Source: Planctomycetaceae bacterium
GTDB lineage: Bacteria; Planctomycetota; Planctomycetia; Planctomycetales; Planctomycetaceae
Length of the DNA stretch: 64,000 nucleotides
Assembly: GCA_018699955.1 (NCBI GenBank)
Contig: JABISG010000062.1
Coordinates: 1 to 64,000, forward strand
Direction: 5' to 3'
Notes under the pieces: generated by a model
Databases searched by the model: none
What the model saw: only the letters and a program-made list of their open reading frames with translations
What the model was told of the DNA's origin: nothing
Translations under genes and position numbers: made by a program
Part shown: piece after piece, positions 29,243 to 38,159 of the stretch
Numbering within the stretch: position 1 is the first letter of the stretch
Layout of the letters: each line of letters starts with the position of its first letter

Positions 29243-29291
29243 TGAATCGTTTCAAGCAATTCTGTTCGTTTCACATCGACGAACGGCAGTT

Positions 29292-30917
29292 TTAGAAATT
29301 GGAAATCAGCATATTCGCGACGCGGCTTGCGGTATCGCTGAGTCGATCTGGGAAGTAGGGAAAGAAGCCAGTCAGCAGCACCGGCAGGGTGACCATCACG
29401 ACGTAAGCGCCGGCCGGCAGGAAATCGAATTTGACCCGAGGACTTCCCTCGGGACGCGGAACGATGTACATCGCATTGAGGACCCGCAGGTAATAGATGA
29501 GACTGAACACCGTATTCAAGCCGCCGATGGCGAGCACAACCCACATGAACGGATTGGCGTAGCCGGCATCGACGAGTGATTTAAAGATCATCAGCTTGGC
29601 GAAGAATCCCCCAAAGGGTGGCATGCCGACAAGGCTGAACAGGCAGAAAACCATACCGATGCCTAAACAGGGAGCCTGCCAGCCCAAACCGGCATAATCC
29701 TTGATCTCTTCGCTGAGAATCTGATTGCGAATGAACGCCACGATGGCGAATGCGCCGAGATTCATGAAGAGGTAAACTGTGAGATAGTAAATCAAACCTT
29801 CCAGTGCGCCGGCCGCCTTCAATTTTGCGTCGGCTACATCGGAATTGACAAGCACCATCATGGCGGCGACGGCCATCAGCATGTAGCCGGCGTGGGCGAT
29901 GGTTGAATACGCGAGGAGCCGCTTGATGTTGGTTTGCGAATAGGCAGCCAGGTTACCGAATGTGGCGGTAATCGCCGCGACCACTCCCAACCCCACACCA
30001 AGATAGAGGTAAACGTGTTCGGAGAGTGCACCGGAATCTTTTCCAACCAGCGCGAGACAAAACCGGACCAGCAAAGCAAATGCGGCGGCTTTCGATGCGA
30101 CGGAGAGAAAGCCAGCCACTTCAGCCGGTGCCCCTTCAAAGGCATCGGGACACCAGAAATGAAACGGCACCAGCGACAGCTTGAAGGCAACACCGGCAGA
30201 GATGAGAAGCGATGCTAACACAACGGTTCGCAGCATAGCGTTCGAGCGAACACTGAGGTCGGCACCATCGGCTTCGGGCGAAAGCAGCAAATGCATTCGC
30301 TCGGCGATTAACGACATGTCCGTCGTACCCAGCATGCCCGCCATCAGGCTGATGCCGTACAACATCACCCCGGCAATGCCGGCACCGTAGATAACATATT
30401 TGAGTGCGGCTTCACTGGAGAGTTTGCGGCCTTTGAGAAAGCCGACCATCACGTAACTCGGCACACTCGTCATTTCGATGCCGAGAAACAGTATCAGCAG
30501 ATTGTTCGCGCTGACCATCAACATCATGCCAATGGTGGCGCCGAGTAACAGCGTGTAAAAATCGGGGCCGTCTTCGTTGTCCGGAATGCCGCTGATGACC
30601 GTCAGCGCGATCACCAGCACCAGGAACAACAGTAGAAACAGCCGGAAGAAAATGCCGAATTGGTCGTAGACTAACAGCCCAGTGAAAAGGAACTGCGTTG
30701 CTCCGCCCTGCTTCATTTGGCAAGCGGCCAATCCGAACGCGGCGATTGCGCCCAAGAGGGCCACCCAATAGGTTGGCAGCCAGCGATCGAGACTCACCAA
30801 TCGCACCAGCAAGAGGCCGACAATTGTGACACAAAGCGCAAGCTCTGAGGAAAAGTGCCCCAGTGATTGGCCCACCGTATCATTGATGAGTTTTTCTAGT
30901 ATCGCGTCGAAGTTCAT
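29292..30917 (-). CDS. nuoN: NADH-quinone oxidoreductase subunit N
   Basis: This 541-residue membrane protein is an antiporter-like subunit of complex I. Typical segments are 'LFLGIEMTSVPSYVMVGF' (the Glu of TM5), 'SLVPFHFWCPDAFEGAP' (the Lys/His-type channel in TM7-8), 'LLAYSTIAHAGYMLMAV' (TM10) and 'GMPPFGGFFAKLMIFKSLVDAG' (TM12). About 14 membrane helices are expected. It forms one proton channel of the membrane arm. It is the last of six nuo genes. A 33-nt palindromic repeat separates it from nuoM. Length is slightly greater than E. coli NuoN (485). Confidence 0.95.
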   Translation of the reverse strand: MNFDAILEKLINDTVGQSLGHFSSELALCVTIVGLLLVRLVSLDRWLPTYWVALLGAIAAFGLAACQMKQGGATQFLFTGLLVYDQFGIFFRLFLLLFLVLVIALTVISGIPDNEDGPDFYTLLLGATIGMMLMVSANNLLILFLGIEMTSVPSYVMVGFLKGRKLSSEAALKYVIYGAGIAGVMLYGISLMAGMLGTTDMSLIAERMHLLLSPEADGADLSVRSNAMLRTVVLASLLISAGVAFKLSLVPFHFWCPDAFEGAPAEVAGFLSVASKAAAFALLVRFCLALVGKDSGALSEHVYLYLGVGLGVVAAITATFGNLAAYSQTNIKRLLAYSTIAHAGYMLMAVAAMMVLVNSDVADAKLKAAGALEGLIYYLTVYLFMNLGAFAIVAFIRNQILSEEIKDYAGLGWQAPCLGIGMVFCLFSLVGMPPFGGFFAKLMIFKSLVDAGYANPFMWVVLAIGGLNTVFSLIYYLRVLNAMYIVPRPEGSPRVKFDFLPAGAYVVMVTLPVLLTGFFPYFPDRLSDTASRVANMLISNF

Positions 30918-30984
30918 GTTGCTTTAATTCAGTCCAGGCACGATGCAGGAGTGATTGTTGTGTTGTGTTGGGTTGATGGTGATC

Positions 30985-31017
30985 AGAAACGCGGTTGTTT
31001 CAAAAAACCGGGTTTCT
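30985..31017. repeat. 33-nt palindromic repeat (diverged copy) between nuoM and nuoN
   Basis: This element has the same length as the perfect palindrome at 15844-15876 and shares its outer AGAAAC and GGGTTTCT ends, with several mismatches in the middle. It begins just beyond the nuoM stop codon, where it could attenuate transcription into nuoN. Confidence 0.65.
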
Positions 31018-31021
31018 CGCT

Positions 31022-32722
31022 TTAACGCATCGCAATTTCGAGGCTATCGACCAATAGCTTCATCGATCCTCGCATGAGGCCAAACATGGATTCCGGATAC
31101 ACGCCCAGAACAATGGCGAAGACGAGTAACACGACGGCGATGGATGCTTCCCTGCCGTTCATCGGAGTGATGTCTTCCTTGTGCGGCCCCTTGTATTCCG
31201 GGCCAAGGAAGACGCGTTGGATCGCCCACAGAATGTAACCGGCGGTTAGAATGACACCCGCCGCGGCGACGATTGCCAGCGGTTTCGAGAAGTTCCACGT
31301 ACTCAAGACGACGAAGACTTCGCCGATGAACCCGCACAACCCCGGTAGTCCCAGCCCGGCGAAGAAAATACCAACCGCCAGACCGCTGTAGAACGGCATC
31401 AGGCCCATCAGTCCGCCGAACTGGTTCAAATCGCGGTGATGTACTCTGTCGTAAATTACGCCGACCATAAAGAACATGCCGGCCGATGAAACACCGTGTG
31501 CCAGCATCTGGAACATGGCACCGTTCATACCCATCAGCCAGTATTCCGACCCAATGGTGGCACCAGTGTCTTCGTTGATCTTCCAGACGGCGATGCCGAG
31601 GAGGACATAACCCATGTGGCTGACAGAACTGTAGGCGACCAGCCGTTTGAAGTCGGTCTGCGCCATCGCGGCGAAAGCACCGTAGATTATGCTGACTGCT
31701 CCGATTAACGCCAACCACCAAGCCGCCGCTGCAGCGCCTTCGGGGCAAAGCGGGAAGGCAATGCGAAGGATACCATAGCCTCCCATTTTCAGGAGGACGC
31801 CGGCCAGAATCATGCTGATGGGCGTTGGTGCTTCGACATGGGCGTCGGGCAGCCAGGTGTGGAAAGGAAATATCGGAACCTTAATCGCAAAGCCGATAAA
31901 CAGCAGAATGAACGCTGCCATTTGAACTGTCGGGCTGAAACTCAGGCCGTCTTCCAGTCCCTGTCCAACGCGTGCGAGATACTGCAGGTCGAAACTCTGA
32001 CCGGAGTCGTAGTAGACCATCAGCATGGCGATCAGCATCAGCACACTGCCGACCAGCGTGTAGAGGAAGAACTTGATCGCCGCGTATTCCTTCCGCGGAC
32101 CGCCCCAGATGCCGATGAGGAAATACATCGGCAACAGCATCACTTCCCAGAAGACGTAAAACAGGAAGAAGTCGAGAGAGAGAAACACGCCCAACATGCC
32201 CGATTCCAACAGCAGAAACAGAATCAGGAACCCGCGCACATGCTTCTTAATGTTCCACGCAGCGAGCAGTGAGAGCAGGCTGACAAAACTGGTGAGCAAC
32301 ACCAACGGCACACTGATACCGTCGTAACCCAATGTGTAGTTGATGTTCCATTGGCCAATCCATCTGTGGACAACGCCGCGTTGGATCTGGGACTCGTCGT
32401 AGGCCTTGCCGTCCGAGACAATTTGCCCGGCGGTGAGTTTCACGCCATCGAGGACTTCGCCTTCAGTGGCCACGTGGTATGCTTCGAGCCGCTCATATTC
32501 CGTTGCGTCACTCTCATTGACTTGGACCAGTACGGGTTGAATACCCGGATCGTCGCGATCGAACTCGCCCAGCAAGAACAGCGTCAGCACGAACGTAATT
32601 GTGGTGAAGACCAATGCACAATAGCGCATTGACTCTTCCGCCTTGCGGTCGAATGCCCACAAAAACAAGGCCCCAACGGTCGGGGTGAAAATTATCAGCG
32701 AGAGCAGCGTTGTCGAATCCAT
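31022..32722 (-). CDS. nuoM: NADH-quinone oxidoreductase subunit M
   Basis: This 566-residue antiporter-like complex I subunit keeps the key segments 'FYVFWEVMLLPMYFLIGIWG' (TM5 Glu), 'AIKVPIFPFHTWLPDAHVEAPTPISM' (TM7-8 Lys), 'KRLVAYSSVSHMGYVLLGI' (TM10) and 'GLPGLCGFIGEVFVVLSTW' (TM12). A polar insert of about 70 residues (about 55-125) lies in the first external loop, longer than in E. coli. It provides a proton pathway in the membrane arm. It lies between nuoL and nuoN on the minus strand, with gaps of 71 and 104 nt. Confidence 0.96.
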   Translation of the reverse strand: MDSTTLLSLIIFTPTVGALFLWAFDRKAEESMRYCALVFTTITFVLTLFLLGEFDRDDPGIQPVLVQVNESDATEYERLEAYHVATEGEVLDGVKLTAGQIVSDGKAYDESQIQRGVVHRWIGQWNINYTLGYDGISVPLVLLTSFVSLLSLLAAWNIKKHVRGFLILFLLLESGMLGVFLSLDFFLFYVFWEVMLLPMYFLIGIWGGPRKEYAAIKFFLYTLVGSVLMLIAMLMVYYDSGQSFDLQYLARVGQGLEDGLSFSPTVQMAAFILLFIGFAIKVPIFPFHTWLPDAHVEAPTPISMILAGVLLKMGGYGILRIAFPLCPEGAAAAAWWLALIGAVSIIYGAFAAMAQTDFKRLVAYSSVSHMGYVLLGIAVWKINEDTGATIGSEYWLMGMNGAMFQMLAHGVSSAGMFFMVGVIYDRVHHRDLNQFGGLMGLMPFYSGLAVGIFFAGLGLPGLCGFIGEVFVVLSTWNFSKPLAIVAAAGVILTAGYILWAIQRVFLGPEYKGPHKEDITPMNGREASIAVVLLVFAIVLGVYPESMFGLMRGSMKLLVDSLEIAMR

Positions 32723-32793
32723 GATTGATACTTGTCTCTGAAAACGATTTCGGGCGTCAACGGAGGGCTTACACTCCCCGCTCGCCGTTCAAA

Positions 32794-35280
32794 CTATGCC
32801 GGAAACATGACAAACAACAACACAAACAGCGCCAGCACACCCAGCGCGATAAACATAACGTACTGTCGAATTAAACCGGTCTGCAGGTGTCGGAGCGACC
32901 GTCCGCTCTTGTAGACAACTTTGCCGATCCAGTTGACCAGACCGTCGATGACATTCTCATCAAACTTACGGTCCCAATTGGAAACATCGACAGTTTTTCG
33001 ACTGAGCCAATGCAGCAGGCCATCAATGTAGCCGCGATCAAAACCGGTACACCAGCGAGCAATCACATGGACCGGTTTGATGAACATCACCTCGTACAAA
33101 TCGTCGAATCGCCACTTCTCCACAAGAAACGTATGAACGCCGGAAAAGTTCCGTTTGATGTCGGCCGGATCGATAACACGGATGCCGTAAAGCAGGTAGG
33201 CGAAGACGGCCCCCGAGACAGCGGCAATGAGTGCATACCAACCAGCCTGTCCGTGGACATCATGTATGGCATGCCGACTCGGCATGGTGATGGCAGTCGC
33301 TCCTTCGGTTGCGACAGAAACCGCGCCACCGTCAACGTGTACCGGTTCGCTACCCTGCAACAACCCGTACAACGGTCCGACTTCTCCGCCGACAGCCACA
33401 AAGATGGCGAAGAACGACAGGACAATCAGGGGGATGGTCATTACCAGTGGCGATTCGCGAGCGTGATCGTACACTTTCTTGTCGCGCGGCGTTCCGGCGA
33501 ACGTGTAGAACCACAAGCGGAACATATAGAACGCGGTAATGCCCGCCGTGACCAGCGGAACGAAGAACAGCAAAAAGTGAATCTGGTTGGCATTCATGAA
33601 TGCCAACGAAGAGGCGACGATTGCATCCTTTGAGTGATAGCCGGAGAACGCGATTTTCGCTCCGAAGATTGAAAACGGAATTGCCAACCCGCAAATGGCG
33701 ATCACGCCGACCAGCATTGTGAAGGCGGTCACCGGCATCTTTCGCCACAGGCCGCCCATCTTGGGCATTTCCTGTTCGTGATGGCAGCCGACGATGACAC
33801 TGCCCGAAGCAAGGAACATTAACGATTTGAAGAAGGCATGTGTGATGAGATGGAACAGTCCGGCCGCCCATCCGCCGACGCCGATTCCCAGCATCATATA
33901 GCCCAACTGGCTGATGGTGGAATAGGCCAGCACGCGTTTGATGTCGGTGGCGACAATGGCAATTGTCGCGGCGACAAACAGTGTGATGCAGCCAATGTAG
34001 GCGATGACCAGTAACACTTCGGGAGCGAACATCGGATAGAAACGACCGGCGAGATAAACGCCGGCGGCAACCATCGTCGCCGAGTGAACCAACGCGGAAA
34101 CCGGTGTCGGTCCTTCCATCGCGTCGGGCAACCATGTCTGCAATGGGAACTGTGCACTCTTGCCGATGCAACCGGCAAAGACGCCAACGCCGGCAACGAT
34201 CAACAACCAATACGGAATCGACTTCTCGGTCTCGGTGACCGGGTCGGCAATCCGCGTTCCCTTATTGTCTTTGTGGAGAAACACAACCGAGCGGGCGTCA
34301 TCGACGTCCAATTGCATGGTGTGTGCATGGTGTTCTGCAGTGGCGTGTTCTCCGGCGGGATGCGACTCTTCGGCTTTTTCTTCGCCGTTGTGATGCTCTT
34401 CGCCCTCGGGATGCTCTTCGCCCTCGGGATGCTCTTCATCTTTTTCGTGCTCGGCGGAGCTTTTGTGTTTTTCATCGTGATGGGCGTCTTCGGCTTCGAC
34501 GCGGCTGATCATTGTGAACAGACCCGGAACCGGCTTGGTGTCGATTTCGTGATCGAAGAATCGGAACGTGCCGAAACTCGTCCAGATCACCATCAGGCCG
34601 ATAATGAATCCGAAGTCACCCACGCGGTTGACGATGAACGCCTTGTTGGCGGCCGTCGAGGCCGACTTGCGTTCGACATAGAAACCGATCAGCAGGTAAC
34701 TGCAAATTCCGACCAGTTCCCAGAATACGAACACCTGAAAGATGTTGCCGGCGAGAACCAGACCGAGCATCGAAAAACAGAACAGCGACATGAACGAGAA
34801 GAAGCGGTAGAACCGCCCCGGGCGGTGAAAATGGCCGCCGTCGGACAGATGCACTTCGTGATCGACGTGGTCGTCGGTCAGTTCATCGCTCATGTACCCG
34901 AGCGCGAAGACGTGAATGCAGGTGGCAATCAACGTCACCATCGTGAACATCAGTAATGTCAGGCTGTCGATGTAGTAGTCGAGTGAGAGGACCAGCGGGC
35001 CGAATTCGCCCAGCAGGTAGAACGTGCCGGATATCGGCTCCATCACGTCGTGCTTGGTTCCCTCTCCAAGCAATGCCGACCATTCGATTCCCAGACACAA
35101 TGCCGATGCACTCGCCACGAACCCGCAGCCGATGCAGGCGACTGCCATGAGGGCGGCGGCTTTGCTCTTGCGGCTTTTCTGCCAATAGCCACCAAAGACT
35201 TCAACAGCGAAGCCCAGCAGTGGCAGCAGCCAGGCTGCCGTCAGCAGTTTAACGATGAGTGATTCTTCTGCGGTCATCAC
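32794..35280 (-). CDS. nuoL: NADH-quinone oxidoreductase subunit L with His/Glu-rich insert
   Basis: The protein has 828 residues against 613 in E. coli. Core segments are intact: 'FWELVGICSYLLIGFY' (TM5 Glu), 'GKSAQFPLQTWLPDAMEGPTPVSALVHSATMVAAGVYL' region (TM7-8) and 'KRVLAYSTISQLGYMMLGIGVG'. An insert at about residues 264-350 is rich in His and Glu (HHDEKH, EEHPEG repeats, EEHHNGEE, EHHAHTMQ) and includes two perfect 18-bp DNA repeats. It lies between membrane helices and could bind metal. The C-terminal part (from about 700) carries the long lateral-helix region that clamps NuoM and NuoN. It is one of the proton-pumping subunits. Confidence 0.96.
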   Translation of the reverse strand: MMTAEESLIVKLLTAAWLLPLLGFAVEVFGGYWQKSRKSKAAALMAVACIGCGFVASASALCLGIEWSALLGEGTKHDVMEPISGTFYLLGEFGPLVLSLDYYIDSLTLLMFTMVTLIATCIHVFALGYMSDELTDDHVDHEVHLSDGGHFHRPGRFYRFFSFMSLFCFSMLGLVLAGNIFQVFVFWELVGICSYLLIGFYVERKSASTAANKAFIVNRVGDFGFIIGLMVIWTSFGTFRFFDHEIDTKPVPGLFTMISRVEAEDAHHDEKHKSSAEHEKDEEHPEGEEHPEGEEHHNGEEKAEESHPAGEHATAEHHAHTMQLDVDDARSVVFLHKDNKGTRIADPVTETEKSIPYWLLIVAGVGVFAGCIGKSAQFPLQTWLPDAMEGPTPVSALVHSATMVAAGVYLAGRFYPMFAPEVLLVIAYIGCITLFVAATIAIVATDIKRVLAYSTISQLGYMMLGIGVGGWAAGLFHLITHAFFKSLMFLASGSVIVGCHHEQEMPKMGGLWRKMPVTAFTMLVGVIAICGLAIPFSIFGAKIAFSGYHSKDAIVASSLAFMNANQIHFLLFFVPLVTAGITAFYMFRLWFYTFAGTPRDKKVYDHARESPLVMTIPLIVLSFFAIFVAVGGEVGPLYGLLQGSEPVHVDGGAVSVATEGATAITMPSRHAIHDVHGQAGWYALIAAVSGAVFAYLLYGIRVIDPADIKRNFSGVHTFLVEKWRFDDLYEVMFIKPVHVIARWCTGFDRGYIDGLLHWLSRKTVDVSNWDRKFDENVIDGLVNWIGKVVYKSGRSLRHLQTGLIRQYVMFIALGVLALFVLLFVMFPA
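34392..34427. repeat. 18-bp tandem repeat inside nuoL
   Basis: Two perfect 18-bp units (34392-34409 and 34410-34427) plus a partial third unit encode repeats of E-E-H-P-E-G in the His/Glu-rich insert of NuoL. Such repeats can gain or lose units by slippage without shifting the frame. Confidence 0.85.
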
Positions 35281-35357
35281 AAGCCAGAAAGCAGGTGCCG
35301 AGGGTCAGGGAACAGGGATTACGCTAATTGAGTCAAATTATCTTTCGTGCGACCTGG

Positions 35358-35666
35358 CTAGCCAGCCAGTTCATCGCCACGATCGACGTCGATTGTGAGG
35401 TGGTTGTTATAAAAGTTCAGTGCAATCGCCAACGCGACGGCCGCCTCTGCGGCAGCCAGTACAATGACAAACAAGGAAACAATCTGTCCGTCGAGTCCAA
35501 GTGCCGTGTATCGGGAGAAGGCCACAAAGTTGATGTTGGCACCGTTAAGCACCAACTCCACTCCCATCAGAATGCCGATGGCGTTTCGTTTGGTCGCCAT
35601 GCAAATGATGCCGCAAACAAACAGCACCGCGCCGACGACCAGATAATGATTCAGTCCGATATCCAA
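35358..35666 (-). CDS. nuoK: NADH-quinone oxidoreductase subunit K
   Basis: This 102-residue protein has three membrane helices and the conserved buried glutamates of NuoK ('ILMGVELVLNGANINFV' and 'VLAAAEAAVALAIALNFY'), which lie on the proton path in the membrane arm of complex I. Length is normal. It lies between nuoJ and nuoL with gaps of 49 and 77 nt. Confidence 0.96.
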   Translation of the reverse strand: MDIGLNHYLVVGAVLFVCGIICMATKRNAIGILMGVELVLNGANINFVAFSRYTALGLDGQIVSLFVIVLAAAEAAVALAIALNFYNNHLTIDVDRGDELAG

Positions 35667-35715
35667 GAATTCTTCCTCTTGATGAGAGCATCTGTGATGC
35701 AGAGAATTTTCGTTA

Positions 35716-36786
35716 TCACTTTCGTCGCACGACCAGTGTTCCGGCGACCAAGTCGTGCAGCGTCTGCTTTCGCTTCGTAAAGAGTGCCATGAAATAACCG
35801 AACAACAAGCAAAATCCGGAAAGGTATCTCGATAAAGTGCGTGCTGCTGCGCGGAGAAACGACACGGGTTGCCCGTAGGTATCTGTCACCGCAATACGCA
35901 TGATGATTTTACCGATGGTTCCTTGGTACGCAGAGCTCTCCATCCCGGCTAAATAGAGGAAAATCAACAGCGAGGAGACACAAACAAAGGCGTTCGATGG
36001 AGGTTCCGTGAGAGGCCCCATGAGTAGTGCGGCAGGGACTTGCACAGCTGAAATGACTATGCCGTCAATCAGCATTGCAGCCGCCCGACGCCAGAAGCCC
36101 GCATAGACGCCTACTTGTACTGGCACTGGAGCCGCAAGAGTTTCAACGACCGCGTCAGCCCCAACTGGTACACGGCGTTTTGCCCGAGCCAGGTAACCCG
36201 CACCAATTAACACGACGAGCAAATGCACCGAGACAATTTCAAAAGGCAACAGGTAACCCGCACTAAGGTTCTGTGCGTCTTTCCTGGTGGGATCGGTGTC
36301 TTCCAGGCTCACGCCCAACAGTTTCAGGCCGATTGGACGGGCCGTGTTTCCTGAGGACGGATTCGACTTGTTGTAGCCTGCTGCAGGCGCCGGCGGATAC
36401 TCGGCGTGTTCGTTGCCGACCAAACTCCTGTGTGCCTGCTTCCAGTCAACCGCCGTCACTGTGCCGATTAACAGGAACAGCACCAGCACGCCAACTCCGC
36501 TGGCAATAACCATGTCGCCCGGTGACGTTTTGATTTTCACATAGGGGCCGCTGGCGGTGAGCATCACTCCGAAAATGAGTAGCACTATCGTTCCGCCGAC
36601 GTAGATCATCAACTGGGTGGCACCTACGAAATCGGCGTGCAGCAGGAAGTAAATTGCAGCGACCGAGCCGAGCGCGACGACCAACCAGAAGGCCATCCGC
36701 ACCACATTTTGGCTGACCACCACCGCGATTGCGCCGCCGCAAGTGGTGAGTGCCAACAACCAAAACAAGAACTGTTCGCCAGTCAT
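35716..36786 (-). CDS. nuoJ: NADH-quinone oxidoreductase subunit J fused to an RDD domain
   Basis: Residues 1 to about 215 are NuoJ: five membrane helices with the 'MIYVGGTIVLLIFGVML' pi-bulge segment near residues 60-76 and a polar loop of about 60 residues before the last helix. Residues 230-356 are an RDD-family membrane domain: 'FWRRAAAMLIDG' (Arg and Asp), 'YQGTIGKIIMRIAVTD' (first-helix end), 'FLRAAARTLSRYL' (second Arg) and 'RKQTLHDLVAGTLVV' (Asp). Ordinary NuoJ is about 160-220 residues. The fusion is in frame with no sign of error. It overlaps nuoH by four bases (ATGA). The role of the RDD domain in complex I is unknown. Confidence 0.92.
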   Translation of the reverse strand: MTGEQFLFWLLALTTCGGAIAVVVSQNVVRMAFWLVVALGSVAAIYFLLHADFVGATQLMIYVGGTIVLLIFGVMLTASGPYVKIKTSPGDMVIASGVGVLVLFLLIGTVTAVDWKQAHRSLVGNEHAEYPPAPAAGYNKSNPSSGNTARPIGLKLLGVSLEDTDPTRKDAQNLSAGYLLPFEIVSVHLLVVLIGAGYLARAKRRVPVGADAVVETLAAPVPVQVGVYAGFWRRAAAMLIDGIVISAVQVPAALLMGPLTEPPSNAFVCVSSLLIFLYLAGMESSAYQGTIGKIIMRIAVTDTYGQPVSFLRAAARTLSRYLSGFCLLFGYFMALFTKRKQTLHDLVAGTLVVRRK

Positions 36787-38159
36787 TTGGATCCCTCACT
36801 TCCCAGAGGTGCCGACGCGACTGCGGGAGCCAGTTCAACAGCGGGCCGTTCATCCTTGACGTCACTCACGGGGGAATCCTGTTCGGCACGTTCTTCCTCA
36901 GCGTCATCGTGTGACTTCTGAGCGACACCCTTCAGGCGTTCGATTTTATTTTGAATCGGCTCAAAAAAGGGCATGACAGTTGAACGTTCAGCAAAATGCA
37001 ACACACCAATCGGCCATAACGTTGCCCCTAAGAAGAGGACGCAACTGATTGGGATCAAGTATTTCAGGCAGGTCATCATCACCTGGTCGATTCGCAGTCG
37101 CGGCAGCGTCCAGCGAATCCAGATCTGCACAAAGACCAGCAGCGACGCCTTTGACACGAAGACAACCATTCCGAACAGATTGGCCAGGAAGCTTGGCAAG
37201 TAGAAATTCGTTAAATAGAGACCTGTTTCGGGGTCGATTGCGGCAAGTTCGAGAGCACCGCGATAACGGGTGACCGCCAGTGCCTGATCAATGAACCCGA
37301 ATCCCGTGTTCCAGCCGCCGAGAAACAGAATACTGGCCAAGCCGCTGACGACGAACATGGCGGCGTACTCGGCCATGAAGAAGAACGACCACCGCATGCC
37401 GCTGTATTCGGTGTGAAATCCACCGACAAGTTCACTTTCCGCTTCGGCGAGATCGAACGGTGCCCGCTTGCAGCCGGCCGTCGCAACGGTGAAGTAAACG
37501 AAGAAAGCGATGAACGTAAACGGATTGTTGAACATCAGCCAGCCATCGAGGAAGACTGTGCTGGTCTGCATCTCGGCAATCTCGACGAGATTCAGCGAGC
37601 CGACCGTCACGATTGGCACCAAGGCCGTAATTGCCAGCGGTATCTCGTAACTGACCATTTGAGCCGCTTCACGCATTCCGCCAAACAGCGACCATTTCGA
37701 TCCGCTGGAATAGCCGGCCAGGATGATTCCCAGCACCTCTAATGAGAGAATGGCGACGAGCAGAAACAGGCCGATGTCGGACGCCACCGCGACCCAACCG
37801 CCGCTAAAGGGCAGCAGCATAAACGTGCCAAACGCGGCGATACAGGCAATGTAAGGAGCCATTCGGAACAGCATGCTGTCGGCTGCAGCGGGGACGAGGT
37901 CTTCCTTCTGGATCAACTTGCCGCCATCTGCCAGACCTTGCAGCCAGCCGAAGCGACCGCCGACTCGTGTCGGCCCCAATCGATCCTGAATTCGCCCGGA
38001 GACTTTGCGCTCCAGCCAGATGAAGATCAGCGGTGCCAACGCAAAGACGTTGATGAGAATGAACGCATGGATGAAGGCCGCCAGCGCGAGGCCCCACCGT
38101 TCACTCACGTTGTTTGCAAGAAATTCGCCCAATGAATTGGCGGCGAAAAGTGCCGACAT
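36783..38159 (-). CDS. nuoH: NADH-quinone oxidoreductase subunit H with charged C-terminal tail
   Basis: This 458-residue protein is NuoH, which helps form the quinone chamber: 'FIWLERKVSGRIQDRLGPTRVGGRFGWLQGLADGGKLIQKED' region near residues 48-88 and the conserved E-rich loop 'PFDLAEAESELVGGFHTEYSGM' near 234-255. E. coli NuoH has 325 residues. The excess is mainly a polar C-terminal tail after the last helix (about residues 400-458, rich in Glu, Asp, Ala, Pro), predicted to be disordered. It is the first gene of the six-gene nuo block; nuoI, which normally follows nuoH, is missing here. Confidence 0.95.
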   Translation of the reverse strand: MSALFAANSLGEFLANNVSERWGLALAAFIHAFILINVFALAPLIFIWLERKVSGRIQDRLGPTRVGGRFGWLQGLADGGKLIQKEDLVPAAADSMLFRMAPYIACIAAFGTFMLLPFSGGWVAVASDIGLFLLVAILSLEVLGIILAGYSSGSKWSLFGGMREAAQMVSYEIPLAITALVPIVTVGSLNLVEIAEMQTSTVFLDGWLMFNNPFTFIAFFVYFTVATAGCKRAPFDLAEAESELVGGFHTEYSGMRWSFFFMAEYAAMFVVSGLASILFLGGWNTGFGFIDQALAVTRYRGALELAAIDPETGLYLTNFYLPSFLANLFGMVVFVSKASLLVFVQIWIRWTLPRLRIDQVMMTCLKYLIPISCVLFLGATLWPIGVLHFAERSTVMPFFEPIQNKIERLKGVAQKSHDDAEEERAEQDSPVSDVKDERPAVELAPAVASAPLGSEGSK

